From positions 1,674,001 to 1,738,000 of the forward strand of contig NZ_AP022582.1 of assembly GCF_010731595.1 (NCBI RefSeq): DNA of 64,000 nucleotides, in the 5' to 3' direction. Made by a program: the position numbers and the translations under genes. This document shows, in pieces, positions 25,439 through 34,729 of the stretch. The DNA is from Mycobacterium seoulense. Its GTDB lineage: Bacteria; Actinomycetota; Actinomycetes; Mycobacteriales; Mycobacteriaceae. Under the pieces are notes generated by a model. That model searched no databases and was not told where the DNA came from. It worked only from the letters and a program-made list of their open reading frames with translations. Every line of letters starts with the position of its first letter. Position 1 is the stretch's first letter.

Positions 25439-26224
25439 ATGGTGACGGTGGTCGATCAACCGACTTATCGGGCGTTGAGGCCGGTTCGCGCGATGGGCGA
25501 CTTCTTCGTGATGACGCTGGAAACGTTCGTGTCCATCTTCAGGCCACCGTTCGCGTGGCGTGAATACCTGTTCCAGTGCTGGTTCGTGGCCCGGGTGTCG
25601 ACGCTGCCGGGCGTGCTGATGACGATCCCGTGGGCGGTGATTTCGGGCTTCCTCTTCAACGTCTTGTTGACCGACATCGGTGCCGCGGATTTTTCCGGCA
25701 CCGGCTGTGCGATCTTCACCGTGGACCAAAGCGCCCCGATCGTCACGGTGTTGGTGGTCGCGGGCGCCGGAGCCACTGCCATGTGTGCCGATCTGGGTGC
25801 ACGCACCATCCGCGAAGAACTCGATGCGCTGCGGGTCATGGGCATCAACCCCATTCAAGCCCTGGCGGTTCCCCGTGTGCTGGCAGCCACGACGGTATCG
25901 CTGGCCCTGAGTTCGGTGGTGACGGCGACGGGTCTTATCGGCGCGTTCTTCTGCTCCGTATTTCTCATGCACGTCTCGGCGGGTGCGTGGGTGACGGGTC
26001 TGACCACCCTTACCCACACGATCGACGTCATCATCTCGATGATCAAGGCGACGCTCTTCGGGCTGATGGCGGGGCTGATCGCATGCTACAAGGGCATGTC
26101 GGTCGATGGCGGCCCGGCCGGCGTCGGCCGAGCGGTGAACGAGACTGTGGTCTTCGCCTTCATCGTCTTGTTCGTCATCAACATCATCGTCACCGCGGTC
26201 GGCATGCCGTTCATGGTGTCGTGA
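25439..26224 (+). CDS. yrbE3A: YrbE3A, MlaE-family permease subunit
   Basis: 261-residue integral membrane permease of the Mce lipid importer. Five to six hydrophobic segments surround the family signature REELDALRVMGINPIQALAVPRVLA, the loop that contacts the ATPase MceG (encoded elsewhere). GFLFNVLLTDIGAADFSGTG and CYKGMSVDGGPAGVGRAVNETVV are also diagnostic. The ATG at 25439 gives MVTVVDQPTYRALRPVRAMGDFF, matching the usual start and length of Rv1964 (265 aa); the frame remains open to 25292, and a GTG at 25331 with GAGGG upstream is an alternative. First gene of the mce3 operon. Confidence 0.93.
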   Translation: MVTVVDQPTYRALRPVRAMGDFFVMTLETFVSIFRPPFAWREYLFQCWFVARVSTLPGVLMTIPWAVISGFLFNVLLTDIGAADFSGTGCAIFTVDQSAPIVTVLVVAGAGATAMCADLGARTIREELDALRVMGINPIQALAVPRVLAATTVSLALSSVVTATGLIGAFFCSVFLMHVSAGAWVTGLTTLTHTIDVIISMIKATLFGLMAGLIACYKGMSVDGGPAGVGRAVNETVVFAFIVLFVINIIVTAVGMPFMVS

Positions 26225-26233
26225 GGTGAACCG

Positions 26234-27085
26234 ATGACGGTCAGTGTCCCCAGCAGCCCCACGCGGATGCAGCGTATGACGAAAACCGCTGTGGGCGAAT
26301 GGACCCGGATGGGATCGCAGGTGCGGTTCTACGTCAGCGCCGTCGCCGGGATTCCGGACGCCGTCATGCGCTACCGCGGCGAGCTGCTGCGGGTGATCGC
26401 GCAAATGGGTTTGGGCGTCGGGACTCTCGCGGTGATCGGCGGAACGGTGGTCATCGTCGGATTCTTGGCCATGACCACTGGTGCGATCGTGGCGGTGCAA
26501 GGCTACAACCAGTTCGCCTCCGTGGGCGTAGAGGCCCTGACCGGCTTCGCGTCTGCCTTCTTCAACACCCGCGAGATTCAGCCGGGAACCGTCATGGTCG
26601 CGCTGGCCGCCACCGTCGGTGCCGGCGCCACGGCACAGCTGGGGGCGATGCGGATCAACGAGGAAATCGATGCGCTTGAGGTGATTGGCATCCGCAGCGT
26701 CAGCTATCTGGCAAGCACCAGGGTAGTGGCCGGGGTGGTCGTGGCGATCCCGCTCTTTTGCGTGGGCCTCATGACCGCATATCTGGCCGCGCGCGTCGGC
26801 ACCACGGTCGTCTATGGGCAAGGGTCCGGCGTGTACGACCACTACTTCAACACCTTCCTCCGCCCGACCGATGTGCTCTGGTCGTCGTTCGAAGTGGTCG
26901 TGGTCGCCCTGATGATCATGCTGGTGTGCACCTATTACGGGTACACCGCACACGGCGGGCCCGCCGGAGTGGGCGAAGCCGTCGGCCGGGCCGTGCGCGC
27001 CTCGATGGTCCTCGCGTCGATCGCGATAGTCGTCATGACACTCGCCATCTACGGCCAATCCCCGAACTTCCACCTGGCGAGCTAG
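26234..27085 (+). CDS. yrbE3B: YrbE3B, MlaE-family permease subunit
   Basis: 283 residues. The MlaE signature NEEIDALEVIGIRSVSYLASTRVVAG follows VGAGATAQLGAM, and the C-terminal YYGYTAHGGPAGVGEAVGRAVR is the conserved end. It would pair with YrbE3A as the membrane channel on which the MceA-F needle stands. It begins 9 nt after yrbE3A with a GAGGTGAACC ribosome site. The longer N-terminus (~50 residues before the first membrane helix) is normal for YrbEB proteins. Confidence 0.95.
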   Translation: MTVSVPSSPTRMQRMTKTAVGEWTRMGSQVRFYVSAVAGIPDAVMRYRGELLRVIAQMGLGVGTLAVIGGTVVIVGFLAMTTGAIVAVQGYNQFASVGVEALTGFASAFFNTREIQPGTVMVALAATVGAGATAQLGAMRINEEIDALEVIGIRSVSYLASTRVVAGVVVAIPLFCVGLMTAYLAARVGTTVVYGQGSGVYDHYFNTFLRPTDVLWSSFEVVVVALMIMLVCTYYGYTAHGGPAGVGEAVGRAVRASMVLASIAIVVMTLAIYGQSPNFHLAS

Positions 27086-27089
27086 TGAC

Positions 27090-28457
27090 ATGAGTCGCGG
27101 ACCAAATGGACACCGTCTGCACGACGGATGGTGGACGCTGATCCTGTTCGCGGCAATCGGTGTGGTTGTTCTCGTGACGGCGCTGTCCTTCAGTGGCGCA
27201 CTGCGGTCCTACGTGCCAGTGACGCTGACCGCCGACCGCTCCGGGCTGGTAATGGACACCGGCGCCAAAGTCATGATGCGCGGCGTGCAGGTGGGCCGGG
27301 TCAACCAGATCGGCCAGACCGGTCAGGACAAGAATGGAACCAGCCTCAAGCTGGAGATCGAACCCGACCAAATCCGTTATATCCCCGCCAATGTCGAGGC
27401 ACAGATCAGCGCCACCACCGCGTTCGGTGCGAAGTTCGTCGACCTGGTGGTACCGCAGAACCCGAGCCGTTCGCGGCTGTCCGCTGGGGCTGTGCTGCAT
27501 TCGAAGAACGTCAGCACGGAGATCAACACCGTCTTCGAGAACGTCGTCCAGTTACTCAACATGGTCGATCCGCTCAAGTTGAACGCGGTGCTGACGGCGG
27601 TGGCCGATGCCGTACGGGGGCAAGGTGAACGGATAGGCAGGGCGGGTGCCGACCTCAACCAGGTTCTGCGGGCACTCAACGCGCGCAGCGAAACGATTCG
27701 CCAAGACTGGCGATCCCTCAAAGACTTCAGCGACACCTATAGCGTCGCCGCCCAGGACATCGTGACGATCCTGAACGCCGTGAGCACGACGAGCACGACC
27801 GTCGTGAATCATTCAAACCAACTCGATGCCCTGTTGCTCAACGTGATTGGCTTGTCGAATTCCGGAGCCAATCTTCTCGGATACAGCAGGGACAATCTCG
27901 TCGCGTCGGTCAACACCCTCGAGCCGACCACGAACCTCCTACTCAAATACAACCCCGAGTACACCTGCTTCCTGCAGGGCACCAAGTGGTATCTCGACAA
28001 TGGCGGCTATTCGGCGTGGGGTGGCGCCGACGGCCGGACACTGCAACTCGATGTCGCGCTGTTGTTGGGCAACGACCCCTATGCCTATCCCGACAACCTG
28101 CCACTTGTCGCGGCCAAGGGCGGCCCCGGCGGAAGGCCAGGTTGTGGGTCGTTACCGGATGCCACCAAGAACTTCCCGGTGCGCGAGCTCGTCACCAACA
28201 CCGGGTGGGGAACCGGGCTCGATATCAGGCCCAACCCCGGCATCGGGCATCCGTGCTGGGCCGACTACCTCCCGGTGACCCGCGCCGCGCCCAAGCCGCC
28301 CTCGATCCGGCAATGCATTCCCGGGCCGGCAATCGGCCCGAATCCGGGGGGCCCGCCGTACGGCGCGGCGCTATATGGACCGGGCGGAGTGCCGCTGTGG
28401 CCGGGAGTGCCGGCGGCCCCACCGCCGGCCGAGCCCGGTCCGGCACCACCACCGTGA
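27090..28457 (+). CDS. mce3A: Mce3A, MCE-domain lipid transport protein
   Basis: 455 residues. One N-terminal membrane helix (WWTLILFAAIGVVVLVTALSF) anchors the protein; the MCE beta-barrel domain (~45-125) contains GLVMDTGAKVMMRGVQVGRV; a long helical needle region (~150-300) follows, then a Cys-containing tail (YTCFLQGTKWYLDNGG) and a Pro/Gly-rich C-terminus (~400-455). In Mce complexes six such subunits form a periplasmic tunnel for lipid import. It starts 4 nt after yrbE3B. The tail is longer than in Mce3A of M. tuberculosis (425 aa). Confidence 0.95.
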   Translation: MSRGPNGHRLHDGWWTLILFAAIGVVVLVTALSFSGALRSYVPVTLTADRSGLVMDTGAKVMMRGVQVGRVNQIGQTGQDKNGTSLKLEIEPDQIRYIPANVEAQISATTAFGAKFVDLVVPQNPSRSRLSAGAVLHSKNVSTEINTVFENVVQLLNMVDPLKLNAVLTAVADAVRGQGERIGRAGADLNQVLRALNARSETIRQDWRSLKDFSDTYSVAAQDIVTILNAVSTTSTTVVNHSNQLDALLLNVIGLSNSGANLLGYSRDNLVASVNTLEPTTNLLLKYNPEYTCFLQGTKWYLDNGGYSAWGGADGRTLQLDVALLLGNDPYAYPDNLPLVAAKGGPGGRPGCGSLPDATKNFPVRELVTNTGWGTGLDIRPNPGIGHPCWADYLPVTRAAPKPPSIRQCIPGPAIGPNPGGPPYGAALYGPGGVPLWPGVPAAPPPAEPGPAPPP

Positions 28458-28496
28458 TTGTCATAAGCCCACTAAAGACCAAGCAGGAGAGGGACT

Positions 28497-29525
28497 ATGC
28501 AGGAGAACCTGAGCGGCGTCGCAGTGCGCCTCGGTGTCTTCCTGATGGGCTGCCTGCTGACCGCGGCCCTACTGGTTGCCGTGTTCGGGGAGGTGCGGTT
28601 CGGCGAAGGCAAGACCTACTATGCCGAGTTCACCAACGTGTCCAACCTCAGGGAGGGCAAGCTGGTCCGCATCGCCGGCGTTGAGGTCGGCAAGGTCGAG
28701 AAGATCTCCCTCAACCCGGACGCGACCGTGCGCGTTGAGTTCACCGCCGACAACTCGGTCACCCTCACGCAAGGAACCCAGGCGGTGATCCGCTACGACA
28801 ACCTGTTCGGCGACCGTTACCTCGCGTTGGAAGAAGGGGCCGGCGGTCTCGCCGTCCTTGCTCCGCGCCAAACAATTCCACTGAGCCGCACCAAACCGGC
28901 GCTGGACCTCGACGCCCTGATCGGCGGCTTCAAGCCACTGTTTCGCGCACTAAACCCCGAACAGGTCAACGCCCTCAGCGAACAGCTGCTGCAGACGTTT
29001 CAGGGAGAGGGCCCCACGATCGGGTCATTTCTGAATCAGGCTGCGGCCGTGACCAATACCTTGGCGGACCGCGATCAGCTCATCGGGCAGGTGGTCGACA
29101 ACCTCAACGTGGTGCTGGGTTCGCTTGGGGACCAGAGCGACCGGCTGGACAAAGCGGTGACATCGTTATCGCAGTTGGTGCACGGGCTCGCCGAACGCAA
29201 GACCGACATCTCCAATGCGGTGGCCTACACGAACGCAGCCGCCGGATCCATCACCGACCTACTGGCGCAAGCCCGCGTGCCGTTTTCGAAGGTGGTTCAC
29301 GAGACCGATCGGGTCGCGGACATCGTCCTCGCCGACCACGATTATCTCGACAATCTGCTCAACACGCTGCCGGATAAGTACCAGGCGCTGGTCCGCCAGG
29401 GTATGTATGGCGACTTCTTCGCGTTCTACCTGTGCGATGTCGTGCTCAAGGTCAACGGCAAGGGAGGCCAGCCCGTGTACATCAAGGTGGCCGGTCAGGC
29501 CACCGGGCGGTGCGCGCCGAAATGA
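28497..29525 (+). CDS. mce3B: Mce3B, MCE-domain lipid transport protein
   Basis: 342 residues, the canonical MceB size. N-terminal anchor VRLGVFLMGCLLTAALLVAVFGEV, MCE domain (~35-110) with LREGKLVRIAGVEVGKVEKI, helical region to ~300, and a conserved end DFFAFYLCDVVLKVNGKGGQPVYIKVAGQATGRCAPK with two Cys likely to be disulfide-bonded. The 39-nt gap after mce3A is the largest within the operon and includes an AGGAGAGGG ribosome site. It ends in an ATGA overlap with mce3C. Confidence 0.96.
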   Translation: MQENLSGVAVRLGVFLMGCLLTAALLVAVFGEVRFGEGKTYYAEFTNVSNLREGKLVRIAGVEVGKVEKISLNPDATVRVEFTADNSVTLTQGTQAVIRYDNLFGDRYLALEEGAGGLAVLAPRQTIPLSRTKPALDLDALIGGFKPLFRALNPEQVNALSEQLLQTFQGEGPTIGSFLNQAAAVTNTLADRDQLIGQVVDNLNVVLGSLGDQSDRLDKAVTSLSQLVHGLAERKTDISNAVAYTNAAAGSITDLLAQARVPFSKVVHETDRVADIVLADHDYLDNLLNTLPDKYQALVRQGMYGDFFAFYLCDVVLKVNGKGGQPVYIKVAGQATGRCAPK

Positions 29526-30793
29526 GATCACACGCGGAACGCAACCGGCTGATCATCGGCGCCGTCGGCATCGTGACGATCGCCGGACTTATCCTGGCCG
29601 CCTTGCAACTTCAGAATCTGCCCTTTCTCGATCAGGGTAAGAGTGTCTCCGCCTATTTCGCCGACGCAGGTGGGCTGCGGACCGGAAACACCGTAGAGGT
29701 CTCGGGCTATCCGGTAGGAAAGGTCTCCAGCATCGAACTCGATGGCCCCGGTGTGCTGGTGAAGTTCCACATTGACAACGACATTCGACTCGGAAGCCGC
29801 ACCGAGGTGGAAATCAAGACCAAGGGCCTGTTGGGCAGCAAGTTCCTTGACGTCATGCCGCGTGGCGAGGGCCGCCTCGACGGGCCCATACCGATCGAGC
29901 GAACGATGTCGCCCTACCAACTGCCCGATGCGCTGGGCGACCTCGCCACCACGATCAGCGGGCTGAACACCAACCGGCTGTCGGAATCACTGGACACGAT
30001 GGCTCAAACCTTTGCCGATACGCCGGCGGATTTCCGTAACGCGATGAAAGGTGTGTCCCGGCTTGCCCAAACACTCGATGAACGCGACACCCAATTACGT
30101 GGACTGCTCGACAACGCCGCCAAAGCGACGGGGGTGCTGGCCAAACGCACCGACCAGATCGTGACCCTGGTGCGCGACACGAACGCGCTGTTGGCGCAGC
30201 TACGCACGCAAAGCGCAGCCCTGGAACAGCTCTGGACGAACATCTCGTCGGTATCACGGCAATTGCAGGGCTTCATCGCCGAGAACCGACAGCAGCTGCG
30301 ACCGACGCTGGACAAGCTCAACGGGGTGCTGTCGATCGTCGAAGACCGCAAGGAACGGGTGCAGAAGGCCATCCCGCTGATCAACTCCTATGTCATGTCG
30401 CTCGGCGAATCGCTGTCCTCCGGTCCGTTCTTCAAGGCCTATGTGGTGAATCTGCTGCCCGGCCAATTCGTGCAGCCGTTCATCAGCGCCGCGTTCTCCG
30501 ACCTGGGGCTGGACCCGGCCACGTTGCTCCCCTCACAGGTGACGGACCCGCCAACCGGCCAACCCGGAACCCCGGCGTTGCCGGTCCCGTACCCGCGGAC
30601 TGGCCAGGGTGGCGACCCACGGTTGAATCTGCCCGACGCGATCACCGGCAACCCCGGCGACCGTCCGTGCGGATTGCCGGGTGTGCCACTGCCCGGCCCC
30701 GGCTGCTATCCCTTTCGGGAGCCGCCGCCCGCTCCGCCGCCCGGCGGTCCACCACCCGGGCCGCCCGCGCAGCAGCCGGGAGGGAACCCGTGA
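29522..30793 (+). CDS. mce3C: Mce3C, MCE-domain lipid transport protein
   Basis: 423 residues from the ATG that overlaps the mce3B stop. Anchor LIIGAVGIVTIAGLILAALQL, MCE domain with GLRTGNTVEVSGYPVGKVSSIELDGPGVLVKF, long heptad-like helices (LDERDTQLRGLLDNAAKATGVLAKRTDQIVTLVRDTNALLAQL), and a C-terminal tail of ~75 residues very rich in Pro and Gly. Proline-rich tails are usual for MceC and may project from the complex or contact the outer envelope. The protein lies in the inner membrane and periplasm. It ends in a GTGA overlap with mce3D. Confidence 0.95.
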   Translation: MRSHAERNRLIIGAVGIVTIAGLILAALQLQNLPFLDQGKSVSAYFADAGGLRTGNTVEVSGYPVGKVSSIELDGPGVLVKFHIDNDIRLGSRTEVEIKTKGLLGSKFLDVMPRGEGRLDGPIPIERTMSPYQLPDALGDLATTISGLNTNRLSESLDTMAQTFADTPADFRNAMKGVSRLAQTLDERDTQLRGLLDNAAKATGVLAKRTDQIVTLVRDTNALLAQLRTQSAALEQLWTNISSVSRQLQGFIAENRQQLRPTLDKLNGVLSIVEDRKERVQKAIPLINSYVMSLGESLSSGPFFKAYVVNLLPGQFVQPFISAAFSDLGLDPATLLPSQVTDPPTGQPGTPALPVPYPRTGQGGDPRLNLPDAITGNPGDRPCGLPGVPLPGPGCYPFREPPPAPPPGGPPPGPPAQQPGGNP

Positions 30794-32091
30794 CCACGAA
30801 GCTGCGGCGTTCCCGGCCCGCGCTGGCGACCACCCTCGTCCTGGTGCTGATCGCGGGCGTGATCGTCACGATGCGAACCGCGGACGAGGCCGCCCGCACC
30901 GTCGTGGTCGCCTACTTCGACAACAGCAACGGGGTGTTCGCCGGCGACGATGTCCGTATCCGGGGTGTACCGGTGGGCAAGGTACTCAAAATTGAACCGC
31001 AGCCGCTGCGGGCCAAAATCTCGTTCTCGTTCGACCGCAGGTACAAAGTCCCAGCCGATGCCAAGGCCGCGATCCTCTCACCACAACTGGTGACGGGCCG
31101 GGCCATTCAGCTGACACCGCCGTACACGGGCGGCCCCCTCATGGCCGATGGCGCGGTCATCCCCCAGGACCGCACCGTGGTGCCTGTCGAATGGGATGAC
31201 CTCCGTGCACAACTGCAGCGGTTGACCGAGTTGTTGAAGCCCACCCGGCCGGGCGGCGTCAGCACGCTGGGTGCATTGATCAATACCGCCGCCGACAACC
31301 TGCGCGGGCAAGGACCCACGATCCGGGACACCATTATCAAACTGTCGCAGGCCGTTTCGGCACTCGGCGACCACAGTAAGGACATCTTCTCCACCTTGAA
31401 GTATCTGTCGATACTGGTAACCGCGCTACGCGACAGTGCCGATCTGCTCGCGCAACTGAACCTCAACCTTTCCGCGGTCTCGGCAGTGCTGGCCGACGAC
31501 CCGAACAAGGTCGCCCAAGCGGCCGAAGACCTCAACGCGGTCGTCGGCGACGTGCAGAGCTTCGCCGCCGAGAACCGCGAAGCAATCGGCACTGCATCGG
31601 ACAAGCTCACGTCGATCAGCAACATGCTGGTCGGCAGCCTCGACGACATCAAACAGACACTGCACATCAGCCCGACGGTGCTACAGAACTTCAACAACAT
31701 CTTCGAACCCGCCAACGGATCGCTGACCGGCGCCCTGGCGGGAAACAACATGGCCAACCCAATCGCCTTCTTGTGCGGAGCGATTCAGGCCGCGTCACGA
31801 TTAGGAGGCGAGCAAGCGGCGAAACTCTGCGTCCAGTACATGGCGCCGATTGTGAAGAACCGCCAATACAACTACCCGCCGATAGGGGAGAACCTCTTCG
31901 TCGGGGCCCAGGCCAGGCCCAACGAGGTCACCTACAGCGAGGACTGGATGCGGCCCGACCACGTTCCGCCAGTGGTCGATCCGTCACCCGCCGCTCCGCC
32001 GGCTCCCGACACGCCAGCGAGTGCGACGGTAGCGACCGACCCCGCTGCCGGTCTGCGCGGCCTGATGACACCGCCGGGAGGTAGCCGGTGA
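30790..32091 (+). CDS. mce3D: Mce3D, MCE-domain lipid transport protein
   Basis: 433 residues from the GTG overlapping the mce3C stop. Anchor LATTLVLVLIAGVIVTM, MCE domain with NGVFAGDDVRIRGVPVGKVLKIEPQPLRAKISFSFDRRYKVPADAKAAILSPQLVTGRAIQL, helical needle region ~150-330, then a tail with two Cys (LCGAIQAASRL; LCVQYMAP) and a short Pro-rich end. An extra in-frame stretch upstream inside mce3C is not part of the gene. It ends in a GTGA overlap with mce3E. Confidence 0.95.
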   Translation: MTTKLRRSRPALATTLVLVLIAGVIVTMRTADEAARTVVVAYFDNSNGVFAGDDVRIRGVPVGKVLKIEPQPLRAKISFSFDRRYKVPADAKAAILSPQLVTGRAIQLTPPYTGGPLMADGAVIPQDRTVVPVEWDDLRAQLQRLTELLKPTRPGGVSTLGALINTAADNLRGQGPTIRDTIIKLSQAVSALGDHSKDIFSTLKYLSILVTALRDSADLLAQLNLNLSAVSAVLADDPNKVAQAAEDLNAVVGDVQSFAAENREAIGTASDKLTSISNMLVGSLDDIKQTLHISPTVLQNFNNIFEPANGSLTGALAGNNMANPIAFLCGAIQAASRLGGEQAAKLCVQYMAPIVKNRQYNYPPIGENLFVGAQARPNEVTYSEDWMRPDHVPPVVDPSPAAPPAPDTPASATVATDPAAGLRGLMTPPGGSR

Positions 32092-33257
32092 AAAGGGTCG
32101 TGGGAACCGGCCACTGGGGCCGCTTGGTGGCGGGTCTGCTGATGATCGTGGCCGGGGCCGGGGCATCCGGCTGTGGCTGGCACGGCCTGAATTCGCTGCC
32201 GTTGCCCGGCACGCAGGGCAACGGACCGGGGTCCTATGTGATCCAAGCCCAGATGCCTGATGTCAACAATATTCAGCCGAACTCGCGTGTCCGCGTCGCC
32301 GACGTGACGGTCGGGCATGTGACAAAAATCGAGCGTCAGGGCTGGCACGCGCTGGTGACCATGCAACTCAACGGGGATGTCGCCCTGCCCGCCAACGCCA
32401 CGGCGAAGATCGGCACGACCAGCTTGCTAGGCTCCTACCACATCGAGCTCGGTGCACCGAAAGACGAACCGCCACAAGGAAAGCTACGCGACGGCTCCGT
32501 CATTTCGCTGGCACGCGGCGGTGCCTACCCGAGCACCGAGCAGACGTTGGCGGCGCTGTCGCTGGTGCTCAATGGTGGCGGACTGGGCCAGGTACAGGAC
32601 ATCACCGAAGCATTGAGCACCGCGTTCCGCGGCCGCGAGCAAGACCTGCGCAGCCTGATCGGCCAGCTGGACGAATTTTCCGCACACCTCAACGACCAGT
32701 CCGGTGACATCGTCGCGGCCACCGAGAGCCTGAACCGACTGGTCGGCAAGTTCGCCGCGCAGCAACCCGTCCTGGATCGCGCCCTGGCAACTGTCCCCGA
32801 CGCCCTCGCGGTGCTGAACGCCGAGCGAGACAAGCTCGTTGAGGCCGCCGATCAGTTGAGCAAGTTCAGTGCCCTGACCGTCGACTCGGTCGACAAGACC
32901 AAAGTGAACCTGGTCAAGGAACTACACCAAGTCGGACCGGTGCTCGAGTCGCTCGCAAATGCCGGTCCAGCCCTGACACGATCGCTGTCCCTGCTGGCGA
33001 CCTTCCCGTTTCCGAATGAGACATTCGAGAATTTCCAACGCGGCGACTACGCCAACCTGACCGCGATCGTCGACCTCACGCTGAGCCGGATCGACCAGGG
33101 ACTGTTGACCGGCACCCGGTGGGAGTGCCATCTGACCCAGCTCGAGCTCCAATGGGGTCGCACCATCGGCCAGTTCCCCAGCCCGTGCACCGCCGGCTAC
33201 CGAGGCACCCCTGGCAATCCGCTTACCACGGCCTATCGCTGGGACCAGGGGCCCTAG
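32088..33257 (+). CDS. mce3E: Mce3E lipoprotein (LprM)
   Basis: 389 residues. The signal peptide ends in the lipobox GASGC (Cys29), so the mature protein is lipid-anchored, as expected for the MceE subunit (LprM, 377 aa in M. tuberculosis). The MCE domain contains NIQPNSRVRVADVTVGHVTKIERQGWHALVTMQL and SLLGSYHIEL, and it is followed by the long helix LRSLIGQLDEFSAHLNDQSGDIVAATESLNRLV. A C-terminal TRWECHLTQLELQW...PSPCTAGYRG holds two Cys. The GTG start overlaps mce3D by four bases. Confidence 0.96.
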   Translation: MKRVVGTGHWGRLVAGLLMIVAGAGASGCGWHGLNSLPLPGTQGNGPGSYVIQAQMPDVNNIQPNSRVRVADVTVGHVTKIERQGWHALVTMQLNGDVALPANATAKIGTTSLLGSYHIELGAPKDEPPQGKLRDGSVISLARGGAYPSTEQTLAALSLVLNGGGLGQVQDITEALSTAFRGREQDLRSLIGQLDEFSAHLNDQSGDIVAATESLNRLVGKFAAQQPVLDRALATVPDALAVLNAERDKLVEAADQLSKFSALTVDSVDKTKVNLVKELHQVGPVLESLANAGPALTRSLSLLATFPFPNETFENFQRGDYANLTAIVDLTLSRIDQGLLTGTRWECHLTQLELQWGRTIGQFPSPCTAGYRGTPGNPLTTAYRWDQGP

Positions 33258-34724
33258 ATGCTGCATCTACCGCGCCGCGTCATTCTGCAGCTGGCCATCT
33301 TCACCGTGATTGCGGTGGCCGTGCTGGCTGTCACTTTCCTGCATTTCGTCCAGCTGCCCGCCATGTTGTTCGGCGTCGGCCGCTACACGGTGACGATGGA
33401 GCTGCCGGAAGCCGGCGGGCTGTATGGCACCGGCAACGTCACTTATCGCGGCTCCGAAGTGGGCCGTGTGGAATCGGTGCGGCTGACCGACACCGGCGTC
33501 CAGGCGGTGCTGTCGCTGAAAACGGGCATCGAAATTCCATCGGACCTCAAGGCAGAAGTGCACAGCCACACAGCGATCGGCGAGTCGTATGTCGAGTTGT
33601 TGCCCCGCAACGCCACTTCACCGCCGCTCAAGGACGGCGACGTCATTCCGCTGACCGACACGTCAGTGCCGCCCGACATCAACGCCCTGCTCAGTGCCGC
33701 GAACAACGCTCTGGGGGCAATACCTCACGACAACTTGAAAACGGTCGTCGACGAGTCGTATATCGCGGTGGGGGGGCTTGGTCCGGAACTTTCCCGGCTG
33801 ATCGTGGGAACCTCGGACCTGGCGACCGATGCCCGCAAGAATCTTGACCCACTGGTAGCGCTGATCGACCAAGCACAACCGGTACTGGATTCGCAGACCC
33901 GCACCTCGGATGCGATCGCAGGGTGGGCATCACACCTGGCGGCGGTGACCACCGAACTGCAAACCCACGACGCAGCCGTCGGCAGCGTCGTAGACAAGGG
34001 TGGTCCCGCGTTGGGCGAGATGCGCCAGCTGATCGAACGCGTGCAACCCACCTTGCCCGTCCTGCTGGCCAACCTCGTCAGCGTCGGCCAGGTCGCACTC
34101 ACCTACCAAAGCGACATCGAACAGCTGTTGGTGGTGTTCCCGATGGCCATCGGTACCGAACAAGCGGGCATCCTTGCCAACTTGAACACCAAGCAGGCGT
34201 ATCGGGGCCAGTATCTGAGCTTTAACCTCAACCTCAACCTGCCTCCGCCGTGCACCACCGGATTCCTGCCGGCCCAACAGCAGCGCATCCCCACGTTCGA
34301 GGACTATCCGGGCCGCCCGGCCGGCGATCTGTATTGCAGGGTCCCGCAGGACTCGCAGCTCAATGTCCGCGGTGCCCGGAACATCCCGTGTGAAACCGTG
34401 CCCGGCAAGCGGGCACCCACCGTGAAGTTGTGTGAGAGCAACGAACAGTACGTGCCTCTCAACGACGGCTACAACTGGAAAGGCGACCCTAACGCGACGT
34501 TGTCCGGTCAGGGCATCCCCCAGCTTCCACCCGAATCCGGGCAGGGGACAGCGGGCAACCCCGGACCCGGGCCGGCGCCGCCACCCATCGCCGCAGCCCG
34601 GTACGACCCGGCCACCGGCACCTATACCGGACCGGACGGCCGCCAGTACACGCGATCCGACCTGGCTCAGACCGCGCCGACAAACAAGACCTGGCAATCC
34701 ATGTTGCTACCCCCGGGGAGCTGA
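33258..34724 (+). CDS. mce3F: Mce3F, MCE-domain lipid transport protein
   Basis: 488 residues beginning directly after the mce3E stop. Anchor VILQLAIFTVIAVAVLAVTFLHFVQL, MCE domain with GLYGTGNVTYRGSEVGRVESVRLTDTGVQAVLSL and AIGESYVELLPRN, helical region ~150-310, then a long Cys-containing tail (PPPCTTGFLPAQQQ; LYCRVPQDSQLNVRGARNIPCE; YDPATGTYTGPDGRQYTRSDL). The last block is the conserved MceF C-terminus. It is some 50 residues longer than the M. tuberculosis protein (437 aa), mainly in the tail. Confidence 0.95.
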   Translation: MLHLPRRVILQLAIFTVIAVAVLAVTFLHFVQLPAMLFGVGRYTVTMELPEAGGLYGTGNVTYRGSEVGRVESVRLTDTGVQAVLSLKTGIEIPSDLKAEVHSHTAIGESYVELLPRNATSPPLKDGDVIPLTDTSVPPDINALLSAANNALGAIPHDNLKTVVDESYIAVGGLGPELSRLIVGTSDLATDARKNLDPLVALIDQAQPVLDSQTRTSDAIAGWASHLAAVTTELQTHDAAVGSVVDKGGPALGEMRQLIERVQPTLPVLLANLVSVGQVALTYQSDIEQLLVVFPMAIGTEQAGILANLNTKQAYRGQYLSFNLNLNLPPPCTTGFLPAQQQRIPTFEDYPGRPAGDLYCRVPQDSQLNVRGARNIPCETVPGKRAPTVKLCESNEQYVPLNDGYNWKGDPNATLSGQGIPQLPPESGQGTAGNPGPGPAPPPIAAARYDPATGTYTGPDGRQYTRSDLAQTAPTNKTWQSMLLPPGS

Positions 34725-34729
34725 CGACG

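Noticed and set aside
25289..27091. A 600-codon open frame on the minus strand across yrbE3A and yrbE3B
   Set aside because: It mirrors the two permease genes and has the His/Arg/Asp-rich content typical of antisense frames in GC-rich DNA; no RBS, motif or family.
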